Shown here: one piece after another, positions 13,340 through 25,100 of the stretch
Position numbering within the stretch: the stretch's first letter is position 1
Layout: every line of letters begins with the position of its first letter
DNA from: Diploscapter coronatus
Lineage: Eukaryota; Nematoda; Chromadorea; Rhabditida; Rhabditidae
NCBI GenBank assembly: GCA_964036155.1
Contig: OZ038422.1
Span: forward strand, 16,577,201 to 16,641,200
DNA: 64,000 nt
Direction of reading: 5' to 3'
Made by a program: the position numbers and the translations under genes
Notes under the pieces: generated by a model
What the model saw: the letters and a program-made list of their open reading frames with translations, nothing else
Database searches by the model: none
What the model was told of the DNA's origin: nothing

Positions 13340-13825
13340 TTAAAGACAATTGATATTGCCATTGCAGAGTTTGAATTGAAGATTCTTCGCATCGTTATCG
13401 ATTATTCTCATTGGAATTTCATGAATATGGCCCACTTTAACGAAATCACCACTTCCGCAATTAATGTTCTAAATTTTAACCGTTTTCTTAATTTGTAAAA
13501 TATTAGAAATAATTTTAAAAGCCAGATAAATAATTGGACCAACCCCATTAATAGTGAATAAGTAGAGATTCCAATAATTCTTGGATTCAATATTCAGGAA
13601 GACATCGCCAATTTCCATTGGACGGGCGAATTCGCATTTTTGCGCCGAGTTGAATTTTGCGACTAATGACGATTCTGCTGGGATGTGCATATCGAAACAG
13701 AATGCGCAATGCTCGTCATCACTTGAGATTATGTTCTGAGAAACCGATCCAACAAAGGTTAGAGCCTTGCCATTGCATCCGAAGTCGTTGTGCCCGGACA
13801 TAAGACGAATGAACTCGGTCGTCAT
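13340..13825 (-). CDS. Galectin-like single-domain protein, degenerate sugar site
   Basis: Two exons (13544-13825 and 13340-13468) give 136 residues, the length of one galectin carbohydrate-recognition domain. The order of motifs is galectin-like: GKALTFVGSV, CFDMHI, SLVAKFN, FARPMEIGDVFLNI, YLFTING across the splice, and GHIHEIPMRIID. These correspond to the beta strands around 'F.INL', 'HFNPR', 'PF..G..F' and 'F.V..NG'. The HFNPR and WG.EER ligand residues are not preserved, and the loop between KFN and PMEIGD is short, so sugar binding is doubtful. The fold assignment is inference from pattern, not a search. The ATG lies inside the stop region of the upstream gene (4-nt overlap), so the two may instead be one gene with an unresolved junction. 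Confidence 0.4.
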
Positions 13826-14290
13826 GATCGATTCATACGAAGATTGAAATCCAATAAGTTAGCTTTACCCAAACTGCTGGTATCGAAGAATCGCTTGACG
13901 GCAATTTGAATTCCAATCGGCTCATCATTAATGAATGCAGGAACCTGCGAGTAAATTTTCATTCCTTTCATGTAATCCTCACTCATAATTTTCGATTTAG
14001 AAATATTACCCTATTGTTTGATTGGATCTGTCTGAAACGCCAAGATCGATCAAGTTTCCTGTAGGAATAAGGGAATTTCTGGCTCAGGTCATCTAGAGCA
14101 TCTATCCTCGCACTCAGCGTCAATTTTTCACTCATCCAGGTCAATTCGAATACATTTCTGTGGGTTTTTGAAGGTAACTGACTGACGAAATTAGGCAATT
14201 CCGGCTTCTGCAAACTAATAAATAAGGAAAAATAGTCATTTTGTTCATTACCGGCTTCGGAGCTGGATTGGAGTTGTTTTGGCTATGCAT
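13822..14290 (-). CDS. Small hypothetical protein upstream of galectin-like ORF
   Basis: Three exons (14252-14290, 14010-14207, 13822-13944) give 119 residues: MHSQNNSNPAPKP, then KPELPNFVSQLPSKTHRNVF, LTLSARIDALDDLSQKF, and after the last junction VPAFINDEPIGIQIAVKRFF. The P.F...LP....F....LT....DAL pattern faintly recalls the nematode SXP/RAL-2 (DUF148) type, but I cannot assign it. No signal peptide is seen. Splice sites are GTAATG/TTTGCAG and GTAATA/CTCGCAG. The last exon may instead splice at 13868 (GTAAAG) into the galectin-like exon, but no acceptor restores the frame. Function unknown. Confidence 0.4.
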
Positions 14291-14490
14291 TGCTTAGAAT
14301 TGAGCAGCAGAAACAGTTTAGCTTATGAATAGTCCAACATCGATCGATAGATTTGAAACAAAAACATGAGGCCTTTCAGCTACAAGATGTGATAGTGAAA
14401 TGCTTATTTCAGGGAAATGTATAAAAGAGAAGATATAGACGAGTAAAGCGAAATGAAAATTTGAACACATTTCGAGTTATGAGATCTCGA

Positions 14491-14632
14491 TATTTTCAGA
14501 TTTGAACTTTGAAAAAAGTCATTATTCTAATTCTAATGTGGATTTTTTGCCATTTTCAACACAAAATGATAATTAAACAGACCTAGGGAGGACGATCGTC
14601 CGAAACTTCTTGCGATCTACTTCCTATATATT
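14491..14632 (+). repeat. Dispersed repeat, copy 1 (inverted partner at 26163-26301)
   Basis: About 140 bp containing TCATTATTCTAATTCTAATG, then CCATTTTCAACACA and CTAGGGAGGACGATCGTC. The same sequence order occurs on the opposite strand at 26163-26301 with about 80-85% identity by eye. No terminal repeats or coding sequence identify the family. Confidence 0.55.
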
Positions 14633-15063
14633 TTATTAACATTTTTTTCACCTATAATCAATCAATAACGTAAACGTTCAAGTTTGCGATCTATCTCCCA
14701 TAGTTTATCTTCGTCTAACGAAAGTGATCTCTAGGTCTGACAGAATTATAGGAATTTTTAGTCAACAAGTTGGCATTTTGATGACCAAACTTTTTATAAA
14801 TTAAATTTATGGAAATGTTCATTTGAATGACTTCTGGAATTGCGTTTTATAAGATCCCAAGATCAACAACATCATTATAGTAATTATTATTATGTAATCT
14901 TAAAATTTGCTAACAACTATCGTAAAAATTATTCGTTCAAATATTATCGATTTAAATTTTATTAATTTCGCACAAACAATCTCGAGGTGATTATTTAATT
15001 GATGACATTGCCAGATCTCGTGTTATTTAAAGTTCTATCTAAAATATGTTTTGAAGGAATTGA

Positions 15064-17441
15064 TTATTTAAAAAGAAAGTTCCCACTAGAATCAGAAACG
15101 GCCGCCTTCTTGAAGCATTTGAGCCACGATTTTGGAATTTTTGATCGAATATATTCACGATAATATTTATTCGTAGCCAACATAGCCAATGTGCCGGTAC
15201 TTGCATGATTAGCCATAGTATAAACTGATACGTCACGTGATGCTAAAATATAAAAAAGATAGAATTGTCAATAATAATGTGGATAAATTAACCTTGGTTA
15301 AATCCTCCTCCAAAGAAACCCATATAAATTGGAATTATCAGTAGGAGAATTGGCACCACAACCTAAGAATTCATTATGTACTATGTGAATGGTGAGATAT
15401 TTTATGATAAGAACAAACCTGTGAACATAGCACGAACAAGTAGAATCGTTGCATTTTAAATGTGTTTTCAGACACTACATTCCTCATTTTCAGTAAATTG
15501 AAAACCGTCAACATAAAGAAAGTTGCACCAGCCTAAGTTCTTGCATTAAAATTGAAATCGAGTTATGATCGTGATAAATTCTGAGTCACGTCAAAATTAG
15601 TTGCTTAGTTACATCAGGAAACTCGAATTCAATCGATTATCGAATTTGGAAGTCGTCTGCAAATCTCATGAGATACGAAATAGCATTGGAGTAAGGAAGG
15701 ATAGAAAAAAATTTCCTTCCTCACACTATCATACTATCTATGTAATGAAGTCGTGTATATCGTGAGGTTTTCAGATTGACATTTTTGAGAAATTTCAATT
15801 ATTTCACAAATTTTAACATAATTGCATCCAAAATGATTGTTGATTTCCTTTGACATTAAATCGAGTAATTTCTAATTCCTGGAAACAATACCACAAAGCA
15901 AAACATCGTTCCACTCAATAGAGCTTTCTGCGGAAAACAAAATACACAGACACCTACAATGGCGGTATGTCGATAGAAAATTGCGTGGTAGGGCGTTTTC
16001 CAGAGCTAAAATTGATTTTTTCAACAGCGAAACGAATAATATTATATAGGTTGCAAATTTAATGATTTAAAAATAGTTTGAATTTTAGATATGAAATCAC
16101 AGTCTAGTGAATTTAAAAAATGCATTATTCCCGAAAGTCATTAGGCCACTCAATTTTCAATATGCCAAAATATTGCCTTTGCCAATTCCAATCTTGCCTT
16201 ATCTTGGTCTGCTGGCAATTCCACACAAATTAACCAAACAAGTTGTAGAAACGCCAAATCAAACAGAGCTGTTAAGGTAATTCGGGTTTTAGAGACTTTC
16301 TTGTTCATTTGTCCCATTCGAGAGCATTGATAGCGATATTCGAAGAGATCCACAATTGAAGCGCCCACACCTAAATGCGGTAAATTATAAGTATGTTTTA
16401 ACTGGTGCATTGACATGAAAAAACACTCGTTCAATTAGAAATATGCATCATGGATTATTTTACCTTTCACTTTGCATAATACTCACTTCGTCGGGCAAAA
16501 AAGGAATACCGTAAATTCTCTAATTGAAACACACGTGCTTCTACTCTCTGAGCCTCAATTTTTAAACCAAGATTTCTCTTCATCTAGACATAGTAATTGT
16601 TTGAAATAAAAAGTAAAGTGGCTTAAAATATTTTCTAAAATGACTTGAGTAGTGTAATGGTGAGTTTCTGAGTTTAAAGGATGTGCTTCAATTAGAGAAT
16701 GTACAGTAGATTTTATTTTTAAAAAATCTAAAGTTATCAAATCAATACATTGTTTTTGAAGCTAGATTCAATTATCCTAACTTGCAAACAGACAATGCTT
16801 GTCGATAGAATTATAAAATTAAAGTTGTCAATATGTGTAATTGGCTTAAATTTGGGATTAGCTTTAATAGCAGTTTGCAAATACCGTGATATAAGAGATA
16901 ATGTAGGAAAAGGTGGAACGTTTGAAGGGAAGAATAATCTTTCCCTAACTACTTTTTTTTTTTGTAAATAATGATATTTCGGCATTTAAAATTTGCAACT
17001 TTGACAAATTCGCCTTCAATTACGAAATCCGGAATTTGCATATTGCAAAGCTAGTCATACCTATAAGTGTGTAGAACAATATCACGATCTGCGCAAGCGT
17101 ATTCATATCAAATAAATACTGAAGGATTCCGTTGCAATATCCTATGAGATAAGGCCAAAAAGAGTAGCAACAAATTATGAAAGTTGTTTCGAAGTCAAAT
17201 AAAGATGCACTAAAATAAAGTATTGACATTTTAGAGATTTTCGAACTTACATAATTTGGTATTTGACCAGTAGGCATTTGTAGAAATAATCCATTGACTT
17301 CGGGCTCACATAGATGATGCAATAAAGACCCAACATATTGATCGGAAATTGAATGACTCCGAAAATTCTGAGGGTAGCCAAGTATGGTCCATCATCGTAG
17401 TAAATGACCGTGATGTTTGTATCGTCCTCTGACGATTGCAT
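15064..17441 (-). CDS. SRH-family (class H) seven-TM chemoreceptor
   Basis: Nematode serpentine receptor expected in chemosensory cilia. Exons on minus: 17251-17441, 17061-17209, 16177-16370, 15892-16005, 15419-15532, 15293-15362, 15064-15242, totalling 336 residues, typical for SRH. Family signatures in order: YLATLRIFGVIQFPINMLGL with CIIYVSPKSM (TM1), LFDFETTFI, GASIVDLFEYRYQCSR, ENTFKMQRFYLFVLCSQ, VVVPILLLIIPIYMGF, and NHASTGTLAMLATNKYYREY near the C-terminus. The third intron begins GC instead of GT (AAG|GCAATA); phase is preserved across it (exon total 534 nt before it) and the matching exon of the plus-strand paralogue is also 114 nt. No stop or frameshift is seen, so the gene looks functional. 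Confidence 0.8.
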
Positions 17442-18892
17442 TTTCAATCAAGACCCAATGATAGTAAACTTCTGAAATAGGAGAAATCAATGAATGCAAA
17501 TTTAAAAAGAAAATTTTGCAAAAGCTGAGGGCAGTTCAGGAATAACAAAATTGCCACGAGAGTGTGATAATTATTATCCTTCGACAGATTTCAACAACTC
17601 ATAGTAAGCAAGAATGCTAACAATGATTTTCATAAATGTTATGTGTTTGGCGTAAATGTCCACTAAAAATGAACACTTTTAAACATCTAAAAATGGAGTT
17701 ACAGCGATAATGAGAACTGTGAACTACCTAAAGCAGATGAAAATTATAGAAATGGTAAATTTCTAAGAAAACTCTGAGTTTTTTTTTTTATATTGAAGAA
17801 TTCTTAGTAACCAACTAAGCTAGAATTATAAAAAAAAAAAAAAATAGTCCAATATTAGTGACAGATCATCACTAATATCCAAATATTGTGCTTTTTCATT
17901 TTTGAACTTATTCTTTTATCGTGACTCATAAGTTCTGGAAAGTTATTGGCGTCGTAACAATGCGATATTCTACCCATCGTTTGCAAATATATTTAGAGAG
18001 CGCAATTGATATTTGCAATGTGAATGCAGAGTTATGAAAATATTTTTCTCAAAATTTGATGGACTAATCAAGTTTATAGCAAAAAACCACATGAAAAACG
18101 GATCAGTGTAATCAAAGATATGAATTTTTGAAGACGACTATTCGAAAACCCCTTTTCTTTCTATTTTTTTCGTCAATTGAGAAACGTGCCCTCCTTTTGC
18201 AGTGAATAGATAAAAAGCTATTTCAAAGGGAGAGCGGCCTTGTAAGGACGTTTTTTGAATTTCTTTGCTTGTTTCTGGAACATTTCGACGTTTCTATGGG
18301 TTTTTATTATTTCCAAAATGATAGGCCACGCCCATTCTGCAATTTGAGCGCAAAAATCCATTAAACAAGTTCCAAATAGCTTTGTATTGCGTTATTTCAG
18401 CAAAAAATGATATTCGGGCACGTCTTCACCGAATTTTATGGAATTTTTAAATTATTACAATTACTGTAAGAAAAAAACTAAAGTTGAATAATAGCGATTG
18501 TTCATCAATTGCGTTTCGATCGTTCCTGCGACGTAAATTGCTATTCTTGAATGTTCTAGACAGACGTTTCACCTGGCACGCCAAAGATAATTCTTTAATT
18601 CTAACACGATCAAATACCATTGAATTTTATATTAGAGTAGAAAGTTCATTGTATTTTGCACGCTTTGCATACATTGTTCATTGGTGCGTAGTTTTTTGAA
18701 CACCTGGAAAGTGCATGACATTAAGACGTGCGAAACAGTATGGGGTTAGAGGAGGATAGAGTAGGTTAGAGATTCTTTTTTTTGTTGATATTTTCGCATG
18801 TCTTAATGTCTTGGTGTCATGCATTTTCAGATTGCCTATTTCTTTGAAACAGTTATCTATAATTTTACAATCCCAAGAGCACTTTTTAGCCT
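17442..18892. other. Intergenic between divergent SRH genes
   Basis: Shared 5' region of two head-to-head chemoreceptor genes. It holds a small hairpin at 17853-17879 (ATATTAGTGA...TCACTAATAT) and a larger inverted repeat at 18708-18827, listed separately. The ORF at 18484-18699 is not supported. Confidence 0.4.
18708..18827. repeat. Inverted repeat, about 120 bp
   Basis: Left arm 18708-18735 (AAAGTGCATGACATTAAGAC...) pairs with right arm 18791-18827, which read on the minus strand gives AAAATGCATGACACCAAGAC then ATTAAGACATGCGAAA. The spacer is AT- and G-rich. It looks like a decayed foldback or MITE; no target duplication is clear. Confidence 0.5.
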
Positions 18893-21135
18893 ATGGATTA
18901 TGAAAACATTACAGTATATCATTTTGATGATCGAATTTATTTAAAACTTCAATTCTTAACGGGGTTTATTCAGGTAAATTGATGGCAACACTGAACAATT
19001 TTCGAAAAATATTTTTTCTGTTAAATAATTACGCTCGTTCAGCTTCCAATTAACCTTTTCGGTTTATTTTGCATAATTTTCGTTTCACCTAAATCGATGA
19101 CTCCTTATTATAAATTTTTGCTAGCCAAACTTCAATGCAAGTAAGTAAATTAAGAAAATATTAAATTTAATCCTTTTCTATTGATTTAAAAATAAATAAA
19201 AGTTTTAAAATTAAATGGCTACAACATTTCAAATTTAAATGATTTTGAGTCGGAAATACAGTTTATTTGAAATTCAGTGTAATTTTTATTGACCTACAAA
19301 TGTCCTGGTTATCTATTTCAATACTTTTCGTACCGCACCTTGCTGGTAAGGGTTATTTACCATTCAAATTTTATCAATAATAATATATTGGGTGGCTCGA
19401 AGTAATGTTGCAATTTTTGTTCAAATTTAAGCTGCGACATTACTTTCGGGACACCCGATATGATGAGACTTTCATAACGCTTGAATACCGAATTCGGATT
19501 AAATTTGTGATCTCGTAATCTCCAAGGAACAAAGTCAAAATGTTTTAGTTTAACTTTGAAGCTCTTTTTATAGTTTGAGTTATGGTCTTTATGATTTTAG
19601 GCTATGCAAATGGTCTATTTCAATATTTCGGAATTCCACCTGTCATTCAACTCCTGATATTCCTATACTCATTACTTGGTTTTCTAGCAAATTAGTGTTA
19701 AGACGAAATTGGATTTCACAAATGCGAGATTAAAATCGAAACTGAAAGACAAATTTTCGAAGATTGAATCGAAATTTTTCAAAAATATTCAAAATTGAAA
19801 TAGAAATTTCGTCTTAGCTTATAGAAAATATCATATTTTGCAGCATACTTTGTTTTAAGATTACGGAGTGACCTCACTCGAATGTTATGAATACTGTTAT
19901 CAATGTTCTCGAATCGAAGTGATTAATGTCCCGAAATTAACTACGAAGCGAATGATGGCAACGATTATTTTCGAATTGACTTTCATAAACCTTTCCTTGA
20001 TTTCACTAATTCATTATCCATTTGACAATATGGACATCGCAAAATTGGAAATCGCCAAGGTTAATTTTACATTGAACTTAAAAAAAGATTTGCTTTAGCA
20101 AATGAAAGCGGTGCCTGATACTCTATTCTATACTCGAGCCATTGTCGTTGATACTTGCACATTCTGTGAAATACACATCGCTCTAATTTTCGGAATTTTA
20201 TTTACAGCTTTGGTAATTTTAATCAATTATTTCGGAAATTAATTAAAAACGAATTTGATCTGTTATCAAAATGGAGAATTGTGAAACTGAAGACGGACAG
20301 ATAGTGCAATTACTTGATTTTTGTTTTTTCTGAAACGAAATTTCAGTTCCTAAACGTTTAAAATCCATATTGTCCAAGCTTCTTCTGTTAACCATTTTCC
20401 ATAATAATTTTAAACTTGACCGAATTCTCCATCAAATACTGAATTAATTTTTATTCATGTTCAATGGTAAATACATATTTAGTGAAAAAATTTAGATATG
20501 TTTCATCTTCTTTGGCCTGATCATGCGAAATTTGTCTCGACATAGGCATTCGTTTTCGGCTGCAACTCTTCGCATGCAGAGATCGTATTTTCAAATGCTA
20601 GGAGCTCTTGTAAGAAAATTTTCAGATTAATCAAATATGAAAAGATCTTTTTAGACAACAATTCCTATAATTTTTCTAGCAGTTCCATTTACTATTGCTT
20701 ATACAGCTAACGATTTGCATCCAGGCGAGATTAAAAGCATTAATGAATCTTTTCTAATAAATTCCGAAACAGATTTTCAATTCGAAAACGAATTATTGAT
20801 GAAAAGCTGTTCAAAAGTTATTATTTATCTAAAAATTTATTTAGAAGTAATGAACGCGCTCCAGGTTTATATCGGTCAACATGGGGCTTTCGGAACAATG
20901 ACACTGATTCTTACAAGAAAATGTTATAGGGATTATGCCAAGAATAAATTGATCCAATTTTTAAATTACATACTGAATAATAACATTGGAGTGGGTAAGA
21001 GCGATTTTTTATTTCAATATAAAAACGCTAGATGATGAAATTTCAGCCAATTCATCGGTGGTCGATAGGTCAACCACTCAACCGAAGACTAATCAAACAG
21101 GACAGCAAGTTCGTCAAATTCAAATAGAGATTTAG
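18893..21135 (+). CDS. SRH-family seven-TM chemoreceptor
   Basis: Paralogue of the minus-strand SRH gene. Exons: 18893-18973, 19043-19140, 19278-19345, 19601-19678, 19860-20059, 20099-20212, 20496-20609, 20655-20994, 21047-21135; 393 residues, frame intact. Motifs: HFDDRIYLKLQFLTGFIQ|LPINLFGLFCIIFVSPKSM (TM1), VIFIDLQMSW, GYANGLFQYF, GVTSLECYEYCYQCSR, SFSAATLRMQRSYFQMLGAL, and GQHGAFGTMTLILTRKCYRDY at the end of TM7. It is longer than usual because of a polar insertion between TM6 and TM7 (HPGEIKSIN... through SCSK) and a hydrophilic tail. A mariner-like MITE lies in its third intron. Likely membrane-bound in sensory neurons, by family. Confidence 0.8.
19386..19460. mobile_element. Mariner-like MITE (75 bp) in SRH intron
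   Basis: The ends are TATTGGGTGGCTCGAAGTAA and, on the other strand, TATCGGGTGTCCCGAAAGTA. Both arms continue into ATGT and the element begins and ends in TA. These resemble mariner termini (TTGGGTGTCCCGAAAGTAATG-like) with only about 30 bp between arms. It is an internally deleted, non-autonomous copy lying between exons 3 and 4 of the SRH gene. Confidence 0.65.
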
Positions 21136-21425
21136 AAAGATTTGTATACTTTTGTGATTGTCATCGCACCAAACTAAATTATCATGACTAGCTGACGTTT
21201 TTATTCTACATACATTGTACACTAAAGCAATATGTATGTCTTATCTTATTGGAGTAATTTGCCAATTTTCAAACAGACCTGTTCACGCCAAATCGAAAAT
21301 CCTCATGTGTTCTAAACTTTGTTCGCACTGTATGTTTCGAAATAATTAGTTAGATTTTAGGGATTTCTGATCATAACATTTTTTATTTCAATTAAAACAT
21401 TTTCTGACAAAGCCATTTTTAAATC

Positions 21426-21662
21426 GTGAAAAAAGTATTTCGGATGGTTATATTTATCTTACTCGCTAAGGCGATAACAGCTGAAAACAGATTTTCAATT
21501 ATTGCTAATGAGCTACGAAAATTGTCATATTTCAAATTCGAAAAAGAAAAATCAGTGTTCATTCCAAAATGGGAGAAAAAGGAGTCACAGGAGAGATGTT
21601 TACTTCAAGTCCTTACAAGCGTTTTGGGAATAGATAATTTCATATTACAATCTATGAAATAA
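21426..21662 (+). pseudogene. Relic last exon of an SRE chemoreceptor gene
   Basis: The reading frame shows RFSIIANELRKLSYFKFEKE and FIPKWEKKE. These align with the last exon of the intact SRE gene at 25625-25820 (FLLVLEELRRLICFNFKKKE, FTPEWKKIG). The DNA at the end (ACTTCAAGTCCTTACAAGCG) matches the SRE tail that encodes YFKSLQASWE, but here in a shifted frame. That shift destroys the SRE C-terminus ETDIYF.SL..SWE. No other SRE exons are found between the SRH stop (21135) and this block, so it is a stray partial duplication. Confidence 0.6.
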
Positions 21663-22108
21663 AGTCCACTTAATTTAAAATAAATTTTTTAGACTTCACA
21701 AACTATTTTCGCAAGAAATCTATAATTTGATTGCGTCATCTTACGATTTTTAATTGATAAATTACTGTTTATAAAAATTATAAACTAACTCTGGGTAATT
21801 TGATTTTTAGTTCGGGTTTAAAATCTGCTATTTATTTCAGAAGTTCACATAAACTTCATTACTTTATGACATTTTTCATATTTTTTTTGCATGGCTGAAA
21901 ATGATAAATATGTAATTATTTCGCGTTTGGTTAATATCCTTTTCAATCACCTGCTGTGAAACTCTGTCTTGCATGAAATTGATGCATGCCTACTATATCT
22001 AATGCTTGAAGTATTTGCACTCTGTAATTGACTTCAATCAATAAGGACGCCTTCCAAGATACGAGAAACTTTCTTCAATAATTTGCGATTTCCAATAGAC
22101 TGATATCT

Positions 22109-25100
22109 ATGTTTCCTTTATACCTCTATAACTTCACATTGCTGGATGGTACTCAACAATATTGCATTGCGCTATTTTTATTGGTCAACCCGGACGAGGA
22201 ATATGCTACGACACCACTGTTCATGGTAAAATCTCAGAAGGATATATGATCTAGCCCGTCAAAAATCACAAAAAATCGATTTAAAGCGAAATGCTAACGA
22301 CGTTTTTATTTTGCAATGAGATATTTTTAATTTCCGTAACCTTTCTTGGTAATTTCGATATCACCCTCTGTCGTGTTTGGTTTGTGCAGTCAGTCGAACA
22401 GGCGGAGCTCAATTATCAAGTTTATTGAGTCAGCAGCCTCTCTAATTTTTCAAAAATGATATTTTTCTCATAAATATTTCCAAAATTATGAAACTATTCA
22501 GGCAATCGCTATGTGTGAAGCTGTTCTAAATGCAATTTCCACACCTTTCATTCCGTTCGTTATTTATTTTGCATGGAGAACTCCTCATATTCATCCAAAC
22601 TTGAAATTTCTAATAACTTATTACGAAATTTCATATTTTCTTGGAATATTCTGTCGTTCGGTAATTATGCTTTATCAACTTGACATAATTCAAATTAAAG
22701 GTCACATTATTTCGTAATGTCGATAAAATCGTTTGTCAATTTAGGATTGATTGAATACGATTACCCATTGATTATTGCATCAATAGTAAGGACAAGATGC
22801 ATTGCATACAGCATAATTGCGGTTTCGACTGCTCTAATAGGTAAAAAGATTATTTACCATCTGGAATAGTTGAAGATCTTCTGAAACACTTCTTTTTTGT
22901 ATTATATCTACTAAATTCCGCGAGCTATTTATGTGTTTTATTCTAAATTAATATTTTTATTATCTCAAGTAAGTCCGATGTTTCAGAACGTGCATTTGCT
23001 TCATTCCTCTACAAAAATTATGACAAGGAAAAACATATTTGGGTCGTTGTATTCGTATTAAGTTACGTTGAAATTTGGTCCACAATAGTTTGGATTCCTT
23101 TGCTTGCATTTAGTAAGTTATTAGCCAGTCAACCGAAGTTAGAACAAATAAAGGAGATTTTCAGCCAATAGCCGAGTGTGAGCCTCGTATGCATGTGATT
23201 TGACGCTATTCCCCCGATAATTATCGTCATTCCGGTGTGTATACGCGGCTCACACTATGCTACTGGTTAAAACTTCTCTTTGACTTGTTCTCACTTCTCT
23301 GGATGACGATAAAATCAGTTCAATATTCTAAATTTGTATCAACTTTCAATCAATTAATTTCAGTGTACAATTTCAATGGGACAATCATGCTATTATATTG
23401 CTTTCTTGTTTGCATATTCGTCTCAGCTCAAGCCCTTATTTACCATTATTTTATTCGATATAATCAAGAAAGACTGGATTTATTGAATCAGCGGACATTC
23501 TGGAATGAAAATTACACGATCAGCTCAAAATTCCAACTCATTGCTAATCTTTATGTGCTTAAGAGTGGATGTCAGGAAAAATCAAAGTCATAAGGAAGGG
23601 GTGCGGAACAGGGGTCCGTCGATTTGGCTGGTGTTCACATATTTTGTTCAGTTTTTCACGCTGATCATCATGGTGTGGTTTATTTTTCATAAAAATGATT
23701 GTATGCAGGATTACGGTAGCTTAAAATTTTGACAGATCCTACCTCGGGAAAAAAATCATAACTTTCTTATTTCTGGGCTAAATCGAATGGGGTTTTCAGC
23801 ATTGGATAGCCCACGAAAAACTCTACAAATAATGTAACTAAGATGAGTCTCGACGATCGTTAATTTGGCGGGAAAATTAGAATATTCAAAAATGTGACTT
23901 TAACATACCCCCAGTTTTCGATTTTTTTCAGCCAAAAAGAAGTCCGATCGAAAGCTAAATATTAGCTTACGGGAAAGAGGATTTAATTCTGCACAAGATA
24001 TGATCAGTTCTGATAAAAATCGCCATGACCAACACGACGAAAAATGCGTCCGAACACGTAAAATCAGGGTGATTATTGCATAGCATTAGCTTTGACCCTC
24101 CACAACTTTCTTATTTCTGAACCAAATTGAACGATTATTTTTTTATTTTGTAGATCTTGAGTAGAGGAATAAATTTAAAATGAAAAGAATTTTTTTATAA
24201 ATTAATTTTGGCGAGAAAAAATTATCCGAAGTTGCCCTATATACCCGTACTATGTTTACAAATGTAATTTGAGTTAACATCGAAGTTTTCCATGAAATCT
24301 TGTAGAGCTCTTCAAGTTGATCAACTTTGTTCCAGAACTTATTCTAGAATGTGCACACACAGGGAAATATGAATTTTTGAAAGTTACTGCCCTAAAGGCA
24401 CTTTGCAATAGTTAGTCGTTGAACTTCAAAAAATTCTGGAGCTCATATGAATGTGAATCTGAAGTTAGTCCTGGAACGAAAGTTATTCACCATGTCATTC
24501 TGCGCAACATACTGAAAATAAGATTTTTTTCCCAACATCACTTACGCGTAAACTCAGTACGGGTATATAGGGTAACTTCGGATAATTTTTTCCCGCCAAA
24601 ATTAATTTCTAAAAATTTTCTTTATATTTTTACTTTATTTTCCTACTCAAGATCTACAAAATAAAAAAATAACTATGGAATTTGGTTCAGAAATAAGAAA
24701 GTTGTGGGAGGTCAAAGTTGACACTATGCAATAATTACCCTGATTTTACGTGTTCGGACGCATTTTCCGTCTTGTTGGTCATGGCGATTTTTATCAGAAC
24801 TGATCATATCTTATGCAGAATTAAATCCTCTTTCTAGTAAGCTAATATTTAGCTTTCGATCGGACTTCTTTTTGGCCGAAAAAAATCAAAAACTGAGGTG
24901 AGCTAAAGTCAAAAATTGAAATTTTTAATTTTCCCGCTAAAACAGGTGGTTGTCGTGACTCGTCATGGTTATATGAATTGAAGGGTAGGATATTAGCTAC
25001 TGAATACTGAAAACCGCGTTCGATTTGGTTCACAAGTAAGAAAGTTATGAATTTTTTCTTATATGGAGTATATAAAAACTTGAAATTAGCATAACTCCGC

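Noticed and set aside
18484..18699. 71-codon plus ORF between the SRH genes
   Set aside because: No receptor motif and no acceptor/donor pair linking it to either gene.
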